Position numbers and translations under genes: made by a program. A DNA stretch of 64,000 nt from an uncultured Eubacteriales bacterium (GTDB lineage Bacteria; Bacillota; Clostridia; Christensenellales; CAG-917): assembly GCA_900549225.1 (NCBI GenBank), contig URNP01000002.1, forward strand, positions 24,109-88,108. The letters are read 5' to 3'. Shown piece by piece: positions 41,041 through 48,192 of this stretch. Within the stretch, counting starts at the first letter, position 1. Each line of letters starts with the position of its first letter. The notes under the pieces were generated by a model. That model was not told the DNA's origin, ran no database searches, and saw nothing but the letters and a program-made list of their open reading frames with translations.

Positions 41041-42645
41041 ATGCAAAAATTCTCAAAGCAGGAATTGGAGGCAAAAAGCATTTTCGAGATGCGCGCTCTT
41101 GCCAAAGAGGTCGGAGTCAGCGCTCCAACGAAGATCAACAAAGCCGAACTTATCGATTTGGTCTTGAAGATCACGAACGGTGAAATGGAGCCGCCGGTTG
41201 CACCAAGACGCGGGCGTCCGAAAAAAACTGCCGAAACCGTAAGTCCCGCAAAAAAATCAATCGATCCGTTGGATATTCTCAATCCTACGCCCGTCAAAAT
41301 CGAAACGAAAATCGATTATCAGATGCCAAAGGGCTTTGAAAAACCCAAATTTCAGCCTTCTTTCCGTCAAAATCAGTATCAGCAAGGCAATCAAAATCAA
41401 TACGGTCAGAACGGCGGATATAAGCAAAACAGCTACCGCACGCAAAACCAAGTCGTGCGCGACAATATGTTGTCAGAGCGCAAAGAAGCCGACGATATCG
41501 AGCAAATCCGTGAAGGATATCTTGAAATCAACCCCGACGGTTACGGCTTTTTGCGCGTGAAAAACGGCGAATTCAACGAAATGGACGCCTACGTGTCCGC
41601 AATGAAGATAAAACAATACGGATTGCGAAAAGGAGACTACGTTCAATCACTTTGCAAGAAAGTGCAAGAGGGCAGACCTTCGGCAGTCATCAGCGTGACC
41701 ACAATCAACGGTATCGAGGCGGACAAAGTCGGCAAACGTCCCAATTTTGACGATCTAGTGCCTATTTATCCCAACGAACGTATACGACTTGAAGTTTCAC
41801 CGAGAGAGTACGCAACTCGTTGTATCGATCTCGTATCGCCAATCGGCAAAGGTCAGAGAGGTATCATCGTTTCTCCGCCGAAAGCAGGTAAAACCACGTT
41901 GCTCAAGATGATTGCAAGTTCGATTGCGAAAAATTATCCGGAAATCGAACTCAAAGTGCTCCTCATTGACGAACGTCCCGAAGAAGTCACCGATATGCAA
42001 CGCTCTATCAAAGGTGAAGTCGTATATTCGACGTTTGACGAACTTCCCGACCATCACACCAAAACGGCTGAAATGCTTTTGGAAAGAGCAAAACGCCTCG
42101 TAGAAATGGGCAAAGACGTCGTGATTTTGCTTGACTCGCTCACAAGACTTGCAAGAGCATACAACCTCACGATTCCGCCGACTGGCAGAACGCTCTCAGG
42201 TGGTATAGATCCGGGTGCGTTGCACAGTCCCAAGCGTTTCTTCGGCTCTGCAAGAAATATCGAAAACGGCGGCTCGCTCACGATCATAGCAACCGCGCTT
42301 ATTGATACGGGCAGTCGTATGGACGACGTTATCTTTGAAGAATTCAAAGGCACGGGCAATATGGAAATCCATCTCGATCGCAGACTTAGCGAAAAGAGAA
42401 TTTTCCCTGCAATCGACCTTGCAAAGAGCGGAACGAGAAAGGAAGAATTGCTCCTCACGCCCAGCGAACTCGAAGGCACTTGGGGCATTCGCAAGATTTT
42501 GTCCAACGCAGACAATGCCGAAGCAACCGAAAATCTTATCAGCATGATTGTCAAAACCACGTCGAACAAAGAGTTTATCGATCAACTCAATCTTCAACTG
42601 CGCGTTCTTGCAAAAGAGGGGTATACTGTGAGAAGTTTGAAGTGA
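41041..42645 (+). CDS. rho: Transcription termination factor Rho with an N/Q-rich insert
   Basis: A 534-residue hexameric RNA helicase. Residues 1-45 are the Rho N-terminal helical domain (LEAKSIFEMRALAKEVGV). Residues ~50-100 are a basic, proline-containing linker. Residues 110-137 contain 16 Gln or Asn in 28 positions plus Tyr and Gly. Then come the RNA-binding cold-shock domain (GYGFLRV) and the ATPase with Walker A SPPKAGKTT near 280-288 and Walker B VVILLDSLTR near 360-369. Rho of Clostridium botulinum has a comparable N/Q-rich insert described as a prion-forming domain. AGGAGA precedes ATG 41041. It ends at a perfect terminator. Confidence 0.95.
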   Translation: MQKFSKQELEAKSIFEMRALAKEVGVSAPTKINKAELIDLVLKITNGEMEPPVAPRRGRPKKTAETVSPAKKSIDPLDILNPTPVKIETKIDYQMPKGFEKPKFQPSFRQNQYQQGNQNQYGQNGGYKQNSYRTQNQVVRDNMLSERKEADDIEQIREGYLEINPDGYGFLRVKNGEFNEMDAYVSAMKIKQYGLRKGDYVQSLCKKVQEGRPSAVISVTTINGIEADKVGKRPNFDDLVPIYPNERIRLEVSPREYATRCIDLVSPIGKGQRGIIVSPPKAGKTTLLKMIASSIAKNYPEIELKVLLIDERPEEVTDMQRSIKGEVVYSTFDELPDHHTKTAEMLLERAKRLVEMGKDVVILLDSLTRLARAYNLTIPPTGRTLSGGIDPGALHSPKRFFGSARNIENGGSLTIIATALIDTGSRMDDVIFEEFKGTGNMEIHLDRRLSEKRIFPAIDLAKSGTRKEELLLTPSELEGTWGIRKILSNADNAEATENLISMIVKTTSNKEFIDQLNLQLRVLAKEGYTVRSLK

Positions 42646-42720
42646 TTTCGGCATTCTAACCTTGTAAATTTGACAATTATATATTGAGATGAAATATGAG
42701 TGAGTTCAAAACAAACGAAA

Positions 42721-42749
42721 AAAAAGGCAACTCGACGAGTTGCCTTTTT
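42721..42749. terminator. Shared terminator between rho and the CorC-type gene
   Basis: AAAAAGGCAACTCG and CGAGTTGCCTTTTT form a near-perfect palindrome between convergent genes, with U runs on both strands. Confidence 0.88.
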
Positions 42750-42770
42750 CATATTGTTTTGCGATTCGTA

Positions 42771-44132
42771 TCAGTCTTTATCTTCTTCCTTGTCGTGTTT
42801 TTCGAAGAGTTTGAACTTTTGCTCTTGTTCGTTTTCATCCTCGGGCACGGGATTGATACGCACTTTGACTTCGATAATCTTGCGCGCAGTGAGTTTGTTC
42901 ACCACGATAGTGAGGTTTTTAAAGTTGAAAGATTGCGACTTTTTGGGTATCTCTCCGAACTGTTCGATAACCCAACCGCTGACCGTTTGCGAGTCAAAAT
43001 TCTCGGTTTCGTCCTCGTCGACGTTGAATTCCTTGAAGAAATCGTCAAGTTCCGCACGGCCGTCCACGAGATAGTTTTCATCGTCGATTTTGGTGAAGTA
43101 GTTGACCACTTCGTCGTGTTCGTCCCAAATCTCGCCGACAAGTTCTTCGAGAATGTCCTCGAGAGTGACGATGCCGAGCGTTCCGCCGTATTCGTCAACG
43201 ACAACCGCCATATGCACTTTTTGGCGTTGCATACTCTTGAGTAGAGAAGATATCTTCATATGCTCGGTTGCAACCGCAACGGGCGTTATGTAGTTTTTGA
43301 TATTCTTCTCGCCTTTTTCGAGCGCGGTGAAGAAGTCGATGTTGTGAATCATACCGATGATTTGGTCGATTGAATCTTTGTATACGGGCAAGCGAGAATA
43401 GTTGTATTCGAGGAATATACTTTTTATTTTTTCCATTGCCATATTCGTCGGCACTGCGATGACGTTGACTCTCGGCACGAGAATATCCGCAACTTCACAG
43501 TCGTCAAACTCGATTGCGCTCGATATAAGTTCTCTCTCTTGCGAGTCGAGAGATCCGTCTTCCTGCGCTTCTTCGACCATAGAGAGCAATTCTTCTTCTG
43601 TTATCTTGTCGTCGCCGTGGGATTTGAATATCTTTTTAAGCAAGAATTTCAATCCGGCAAAAATGATCGTGAGCGGGTAGAGAATCACCATAATGAAGCG
43701 GATAGGGTAGCCGAACGCCATGCAAACGCGCTCCGAATTTTCCTTTGCGACCATTTTGGGAGTGATTTCTCCAAAAATCAAAACAATGACGGTCGACACC
43801 GCAACTGATACGACGCCGCTCACCGCAGGATCGGTTATTACGCTTTCAAAGATATTGTTGAAAAGCACCGACAACGTTATGTTGACGAGGTTGTTTCCCA
43901 CAAGTATGGTTGATAGCAGTTTGTCGAATTTGTCGAGAAGATTGAGAGCGTTCTGCGCAGACTTGTTGCCGCCTTGCGCTTTCAATTTGAGTTTCGTCCT
44001 GTTGACCGAACTAAAAGCGGTTTCCGTTGCCGAGAAAAATCCCGAAAACAAAACCAAAACAACTATAAAAATCGATGATAAGATGGTACTGAGAGGGTCA
44101 GGGTCGGCTGTTGCGCCAAGTAGATTGCCCAT
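42771..44132 (-). CDS. CNNM/CorC-type membrane protein with CBS pair
   Basis: A 453-residue protein of the HlyC/CorC (CNNM) family. Residues ~15-205 are a DUF21/CNNM membrane domain (VVLVLFSGFFSATETAFSS, GEITPKMVAKEN), then two CBS domains (~220-340, including LPVYKDSIDQIIGMIHN), then a transporter-associated C-terminal domain (WDEHDEVVNYF onward). Relatives export Mg2+ or Co2+; the Bacillus homologues YhdP/MpfA are Mg2+ efflux proteins. The C-terminus is strongly acidic (EEDKD). It is transcribed alone. Confidence 0.9.
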   Translation of the reverse strand: MGNLLGATADPDPLSTILSSIFIVVLVLFSGFFSATETAFSSVNRTKLKLKAQGGNKSAQNALNLLDKFDKLLSTILVGNNLVNITLSVLFNNIFESVITDPAVSGVVSVAVSTVIVLIFGEITPKMVAKENSERVCMAFGYPIRFIMVILYPLTIIFAGLKFLLKKIFKSHGDDKITEEELLSMVEEAQEDGSLDSQERELISSAIEFDDCEVADILVPRVNVIAVPTNMAMEKIKSIFLEYNYSRLPVYKDSIDQIIGMIHNIDFFTALEKGEKNIKNYITPVAVATEHMKISSLLKSMQRQKVHMAVVVDEYGGTLGIVTLEDILEELVGEIWDEHDEVVNYFTKIDDENYLVDGRAELDDFFKEFNVDEDETENFDSQTVSGWVIEQFGEIPKKSQSFNFKNLTIVVNKLTARKIIEVKVRINPVPEDENEQEQKFKLFEKHDKEEDKD

Positions 44133-44159
44133 AGATACTCCTATAAATTTGATATTTCC

Positions 44160-44188
44160 ATACTATCATATAAATGCCGATTTGTAAA
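44160..44188 (-). promoter_or_regulatory. Promoter of the CorC-type gene
   Basis: Minus strand TTTACA (44188-44183), 17-base spacer, TAGTAT (44165-44160). Confidence 0.65.
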
Positions 44189-44312
44189 TATTTATTCTTT
44201 AGATTATTTTTTGCTTTTATTTGTCGCACCCTTTTAAAAATAATCAAACAAGTGTATTTTCAATCCAATAAGAACGAAATAGAAGAAAACTGAAATAAAA
44301 TTGCTCAACTGC

Positions 44313-44341
44313 TTGTCAAAATCGTTTCGGTGATATATAAT
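44313..44341 (+). promoter_or_regulatory. Promoter upstream of the RNA candidate and tRNA-Ser
   Basis: TTGTCA (44313-44318), 17-base spacer, TATAAT (44336-44341); predicted start near 44348. Confidence 0.7.
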
Positions 44342-44347
44342 CGACAC

Positions 44348-44440
44348 GTTGGGTTTTGAGGGTACTGTACCCATGAACAGTTGGAGGAAATGGTTTTGTT
44401 TTCCATTGGCTTCCAACTGCCACCCACTTGAAATTGAATA
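44348..44440 (+). ncRNA. Candidate structured RNA between a promoter and tRNA-Ser
   Basis: The ~95 bases after the promoter fold well. GGGTACTGTACCC (44370-44382 region) is a small hairpin, and GTTGGA...AATGG pairs with CCATT...TTCCAAC across about 44389-44417, with TGGGT/ACCCA closing the outside. I do not recognise an Rfam family. It could be a small RNA processed from the tRNA precursor, or only a tRNA 5' leader. A 30-codon frame with ATG at 44372 overlaps it but has no ribosome-binding site. Confidence 0.35.
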
Positions 44441-44450
44441 TATACCTTAT

Positions 44451-44543
44451 GGAGAAGTCGCCTAGTTTGGTCGAGGGCGCGCGACTGGAAATCGCGTAAC
44501 CGTCAAAAGCGGTTCAAGAGTTCGAATCTCTTCTTCTCCGCCA
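44451..44543 (+). tRNA. tRNA-Ser (anticodon GGA)
   Basis: A class II tRNA with a long variable arm. The acceptor GGAGAAG (44451-44457) pairs with CTTCTCC, followed by G and an encoded CCA. The anticodon loop TGGAAAT gives GGA, reading UCC/UCU. The variable arm is about 17 bases (CCGTCAAAAGCGG), and the T arm contains GTTCGAATC. Confidence 0.95.
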
Positions 44544-44544
44544 T

Positions 44545-44590
44545 AAGGCCTAAATTGAACAGCAAAATGTTTAATTTAGGCCTTATTAAT
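44545..44590 (+). terminator. Terminator-like hairpin after tRNA-Ser
   Basis: AAGGCCTAAATT (44545-44556) and AATTTAGGCCTT (44573-44584) are a perfect 12-base inverted repeat, followed by ATTAATAT, a poor U tract. Confidence 0.6.
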
Positions 44591-44606
44591 ATGTGGGACT
44601 GTTAGT

Positions 44607-45122
44607 ATGAATTGGATTTACGAAACAAATGGTGATAATAGCGCAAGATTTGCTTTAGGACAAGTTTTCGATACTAGCGGAAAAACTTTGATTTGCTTTG
44701 GAATTAATCCGAGTACTGCTTGTCCTTCTTGTTTAGATAACACAATAAGAAAGTTAATTGCAATATCGAAAAACAATGGTTATGACAATTGGATAATGCT
44801 CAATGTTTATCCGCAAAGAGCTACAAACCCTAACCAGTTGCACGAGCAATGCAATGAATCGTTAATTGCTCATAACTTACAAAGTATTCAACAGGTATTG
44901 GATAAATATCCAAATAGCGATGTATTATTAGCATACGGTAACTTAATTACTAAACGGAAGTTTCTTTTAGAGTGCCTAAATGACATTTTGATAGTGCTTA
45001 CTCAAAAGTATGATAAAAAATTAAAAATCATAAGTGTAACAAAAAGTGGAAATCCCGTGCACCCATTATATCAATCAAACTGTTCGCAGTTATGCGATTA
45101 TTTTTATGAAGTCGAATTCTAA
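44607..45122 (+). CDS. DUF1643 family protein, AT-rich
   Basis: A 171-residue protein matching the DUF1643 pattern: a GINPSTA segment near residues 33-39, then LDNTIRKLIAI, and NVYPQRATNPNQLHE near 66-80. The biochemical function of the family is unknown; members often lie in mobile or accessory DNA. Codon use differs from its neighbours: TTA/ATT/AAT-rich, with few of the GAA-CTC-GAC patterns seen elsewhere, and it lies directly downstream of a tRNA gene. Both suggest recent acquisition. ATG 44607 lacks a strong ribosome-binding site. Confidence 0.82.
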   Translation: MNWIYETNGDNSARFALGQVFDTSGKTLICFGINPSTACPSCLDNTIRKLIAISKNNGYDNWIMLNVYPQRATNPNQLHEQCNESLIAHNLQSIQQVLDKYPNSDVLLAYGNLITKRKFLLECLNDILIVLTQKYDKKLKIISVTKSGNPVHPLYQSNCSQLCDYFYEVEF

Positions 45123-45146
45123 AAAGTTTTGAATTGTGGGATAGTA

Positions 45147-45175
45147 TTGAAAATTCCGAACGGTTGTGATATATT
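45147..45175 (+). promoter_or_regulatory. Promoter of the 45192 membrane-protein gene
   Basis: TTGAAA (45147-45152), 17-base spacer, TATATT (45170-45175). The transcript would start right at the AGGAG ribosome-binding site region. Confidence 0.65.
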
Positions 45176-45191
45176 AGGAGTGGAGATAAGT

Positions 45192-45785
45192 ATGAAATAT
45201 TCAAAAAGCAGACCCAAAATTATTGCATCGAGCGTTCTCGATTCGTTGAGTACGTTGGCTTATCTTGCGTTGGCAATAGCAATGTTTGTCGTCGGAACGG
45301 TTATTATTAATGCCGATCCTGTCGATCCCGCGCCTTCCGAGGACGTATCGTCGATTATCGCACAAGGCTCTAAAGGAATTGCGCAAGGTTTGGCAGGCAT
45401 ATTTGCCTATATCATAGGCATAGTGTGCCTTGGCGCAATGCTGTTTTCGCTCGTTGGGACGATTATATCGATTACGTCCGTAAATAAAGACGTAAACGGC
45501 ATCAAGAAGTCGCTCAATAAACTCAAAGTTGCCGAAGCGTTCAATTACGTTGCCACAGGTATTTTTACAATCGGAGCGGTTTTCGATTTCATACAGAGCG
45601 GCGGCAACACGAGCGCGATACTCGGTGCGTGTATTTTGCTTGTCATAGCGGTGTTCAGAGCGGCGAGCGGCGCGCTCAAAACTCTTGCCGTAAAAGATAT
45701 ACAATCCGAGCAAGTCGAGCAGGACTTCGACGCACATTCCGACGACGGAATCGTTTTGGAAGAGATAGACGACGAAGACCGTTGA
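45192..45785 (+). CDS. Hypothetical four-helix membrane protein
   Basis: A 197-residue protein I do not recognise. It has hydrophobic segments at about residues 12-40, 62-100, 118-140 and 143-165, then an acidic cytoplasmic tail (EEIDDEDR at the end). The first loop is proline-rich with aspartate (NADPVDPAPSEDVSS). An in-frame extension from 45129 is rejected because AGGAG and GGAG precede ATG 45192, and the promoter lies inside the extension. It ends at a strong terminator. Confidence 0.7.
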   Translation: MKYSKSRPKIIASSVLDSLSTLAYLALAIAMFVVGTVIINADPVDPAPSEDVSSIIAQGSKGIAQGLAGIFAYIIGIVCLGAMLFSLVGTIISITSVNKDVNGIKKSLNKLKVAEAFNYVATGIFTIGAVFDFIQSGGNTSAILGACILLVIAVFRAASGALKTLAVKDIQSEQVEQDFDAHSDDGIVLEEIDDEDR

Positions 45786-45808
45786 AAAATTTTATAAAAC
45801 TCAAGTAT

Positions 45809-45834
45809 AAAAGCCTCCGAAGCGGAGGCTTTTT
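45809..45834 (+). terminator. Terminator after the 45192 gene
   Basis: AAAAGCCTCCG and CGGAGGCTTTT pair perfectly over a three-base loop and continue into T residues. Confidence 0.88.
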
Positions 45835-45954
45835 GTGTGGTGAAAGCGATTTGTAAAAACGCAGTTTTTAAGCACTTATTTGCGCTTTTTGTGATATTTT
45901 GCAAACTTTTCGGGGATTTGTGAAAGATTCATATCGTTGTGTACGGCGCAAGTT

Positions 45955-46182
45955 CCCGCTTGCTTTGCTGTTTGATATGCCGTTTTTGCAAAAGTCATAT
46001 CTCAAAAGGGACTTGAATATCTGCAAAATCACGGCGTACACGTTTAGTATGAAGTGTTGACGGACAAGATTATCAACAGACAAGGCATAGGCGTTTGTCA
46101 TATGGAGCAGACCGTGGAAGGCGTCGAAGAAGCGCGAGAGTACTACGAGGCAATTCTCAAAAAGATTGCTTCTATGCGCTAA
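45955..46182 (+). pseudogene. Broken DUF1893 gene (C-terminal two thirds)
   Basis: One reading frame ending at TAA 46180 gives a DUF1893-like C-terminus: VFAKVISQKGLEYLQNHGV, then TDKIINRQGIGVCHMEQ, then VEGVEEAREYY. It is interrupted by TGA at 45973-45975 and TAG at 46045-46047, both in frame, and no start codon or convincing N-terminus precedes it. Intact DUF1893 proteins are ~130-150 residues with an IINRDGTG.CPME-type motif, which is recognisable here. The gap 45835-45954 holds nothing else. TAA, TAG and TGA all end normal genes nearby, so recoding is not a likely explanation. Confidence 0.6.
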
Positions 46183-46214
46183 CCGACAGAGATTGGACTG
46201 AAATTATACGCATT

Positions 46215-46243
46215 AAAAAAGGACGCAGTTTGCGTCCTTTTTT
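46215..46243. terminator. Symmetrical terminator 3' of the DUF1508 gene
   Basis: AAAAAAGGACGCA and TGCGTCCTTTTTT pair perfectly around a tiny loop; U runs on both strands. It serves the minus-strand DUF1508 gene and blocks plus-strand read-through. Confidence 0.87.
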
Positions 46244-46261
46244 ACATGAAATATTCTTAAA

Positions 46262-47959
46262 TTACCAGAGGTTGTCGTTTCTCACGATTGCGCAACCCTT
46301 GCTTGCTCTTGCAACTGCGGTAATGCCGTTCTTTGCGCCGCTGATATCCATGTAACCGTCGTTGGTGGTTGCGATAAGGCTTCCGTTGGTTGCGTAAAGG
46401 CGCAGACGATATTCGCCTTTCTTATCAAGATAGATTTCCCATTTGGGGAACTTCAAGGTTTCGTAATTCTTCAAGGTTTGGTTTTCGATAGGAGCGTTTT
46501 CTGCGTTCTTGATGATGCTTTGAACGCCGATCTTCGCCGCGCCGAGAGTGGTGTAGGCTTGTGCGCCGATTGCCACGACTCTATAGTTGGAGGAGTAAAG
46601 TTTGAACACGAAATTGCCTTTGTCTGTCTTTTTGATGACGTATTTGCCGTGCGTTTTACCTTCGCCTTCGACGAGAACGGTTTCTTCGTCCTTTGTGGCA
46701 GACGCTTTGGCAGTTGCTTTGGGTGCTTTCTCTTCCTTGACGGGAGTTTCTTTTTCGGTTGCTTCCTTGGTCGCCTTGGTAGCCTTTGCTGCCTTCACGG
46801 TCTTTTCTTCTTCAGTGGGTTTCGTAGTCTTTTCCGTTGCTTTTGCCACTTTCTTTTCCTCCGTAGGTTTGGTTATATTCTCAACTTTTGTTGACTTTTT
46901 GGTAGCGGATTTCTTGGGTTCGACAGGTGCTGTTTCCGCTTGTTTTTGAGCCTTCGGCGCAGTCTTGGTTGCGGTTTTTGCGGGAGACTTTTCGACTTTT
47001 TTAGACTCTTCCGCTTTTGGCTCGGTCTCTTTCTTGGGCTTTGCAACGGTTGCAACCGCCCACAAATCCTCGGCTTTCTCTTGTTTCTTCTTTGTCGAAA
47101 CAACCTTTGCCTTTGCAGGTTGTTGAATCTCGAAATTCGTGCCGAACAACTCTTCGTTCACGGACTTGCCGCTCTTGAGGTTGAGGGAAGCCTTTTGTTC
47201 CTCGTCGTTGATGACCGCCGGGGCGGGTTCTTTTTTTTGAGCGGGTTTTCTCGGTTTTCTTGCCTTAGGCGCAACTTCTTTTGCGATCGGCTCTTGCGCT
47301 TGCTCGACGGTTTCGACGGTAGGTTCGCTTTGCGGTGCTTCGACGGTATCGCTTGCCTTTTCAGCGGGTTGAGCGTTTTCTTGAATATCTTGCTCGACGG
47401 TTGCGATTTCCGTTGCGGTATCCGTTTGTACGGGTTCTTCTACGGTCTCTTCAGTCACTTCGACGATTTGTTCGGATTCTGCTTGTTGCGCTTCGTTTTC
47501 TTCAACGACTTCGGGTGCGACCTCGTCGGTTTCGGGTTGAGTTTGCTCTTCGACAGCGACGGGTTCTTCTTCTGTCAGTTGCTCTTCGGCAATCGGCGCT
47601 TCTTCGATAGCATTTTCTTGCTCGTCGATTTGCTCCGTTGCGACTTCCTCTTCGCTTGCTTGCTCGACAGGCTCGGAGGGGAGTTCTTCTTCGAGACTTT
47701 GCTCTTCGCTCTCATTTTCGACGTCGGTCGTGACGGCTTCGCTTACGGCTTCGTCCTCATTCTGCGTTGCGGAATCGTCTTCTACGGCAACTTCTTCAAC
47801 GGGTTTTTCGTCAACGACGGGTTGAGAGGTCGCAGTTTCGTTTGCAACTTCTTCGATTTTACCGTCGGGGGCGATATGTATCAAAGAACCGACGGGAGCG
47901 TCGGGATCGTCGTCAACTATTTCGCTTTCCAAGAACTTGATTTCATCAAAATTTACCAT
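46262..47959 (-). CDS. DUF1508 (YegP-like) protein with a very long charged low-complexity region
   Basis: A 565-residue protein. Residues ~1-34 form a distinct N-terminal patch. Residues ~35-225 are extremely acidic, Glu/Val/Thr/Ala-rich and repetitive. Residues ~235-435 switch to a Lys/Ala/Thr/Pro-rich, histone H1-like region with PAKTATKTAPKAQK-type repeats. Residues ~438-490 and 504-555 are two DUF1508 repeats; the second, KWEIYLDKKGEYRLRLYATNG, is close to consensus. YegP-type proteins are normally only ~60-110 residues with one or two repeats, and their function is unknown. There is no signal peptide or membrane segment, so it is cytoplasmic. GGAGGA precedes ATG 47959, and a promoter lies at 48036-48064. 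A nucleoid- or RNA-associated role is a guess from the basic region. Confidence 0.8.
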   Translation of the reverse strand: MVNFDEIKFLESEIVDDDPDAPVGSLIHIAPDGKIEEVANETATSQPVVDEKPVEEVAVEDDSATQNEDEAVSEAVTTDVENESEEQSLEEELPSEPVEQASEEEVATEQIDEQENAIEEAPIAEEQLTEEEPVAVEEQTQPETDEVAPEVVEENEAQQAESEQIVEVTEETVEEPVQTDTATEIATVEQDIQENAQPAEKASDTVEAPQSEPTVETVEQAQEPIAKEVAPKARKPRKPAQKKEPAPAVINDEEQKASLNLKSGKSVNEELFGTNFEIQQPAKAKVVSTKKKQEKAEDLWAVATVAKPKKETEPKAEESKKVEKSPAKTATKTAPKAQKQAETAPVEPKKSATKKSTKVENITKPTEEKKVAKATEKTTKPTEEEKTVKAAKATKATKEATEKETPVKEEKAPKATAKASATKDEETVLVEGEGKTHGKYVIKKTDKGNFVFKLYSSNYRVVAIGAQAYTTLGAAKIGVQSIIKNAENAPIENQTLKNYETLKFPKWEIYLDKKGEYRLRLYATNGSLIATTNDGYMDISGAKNGITAVARASKGCAIVRNDNLW

Positions 47960-48035
47960 AAAAATAAATTCCTCCGCGCGGAAAACAGAAGAATTTTTTG
48001 TATAAAAAAACTCCTCTATAATCCAAGATATGAAT

Positions 48036-48064
48036 ATAATATCATGTTTGTTTTCTTAAATCAA
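48036..48064 (-). promoter_or_regulatory. Promoter of the DUF1508 gene
   Basis: Minus strand TTGATT (48064-48059), 17-base spacer, TATTAT (48041-48036); about 75 bases of leader. Confidence 0.65.
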
Positions 48065-48113
48065 TAACGTTGACGATTTTTTATGAAAAATTTGTGCTAT
48101 TTTCTCCAAAAAA

Positions 48114-48142
48114 TTGATAAACGGCACAATATGTGGTATAGT
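48114..48142 (+). promoter_or_regulatory. pcrA promoter
   Basis: TTGATA (48114-48119), 17-base spacer, TATAGT (48137-48142). Confidence 0.65.
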
Positions 48143-48192
48143 GTCAATAGATATTTTGCGACGATAAATCGAACAAGGCGGTATATTCGCGA

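Noticed and set aside
44372..44464. 30-codon frame rich in Trp and Phe between the promoter and tRNA-Ser
   Set aside because: No ribosome-binding site, and it runs into the tRNA; the RNA fold explains the sequence better.
45955..46182. Stop-codon reassignment to explain the two stops in the DUF1893 frame
   Set aside because: TAA, TAG and TGA all end normal genes in this window, and two different stops would need reassignment.
46940..48067. Plus-strand Leu/Phe/Cys/Arg-rich frame of 375 codons
   Set aside because: It mirrors the low-complexity DUF1508 gene on the other strand, runs through that gene's promoter, and has no recognisable domain.
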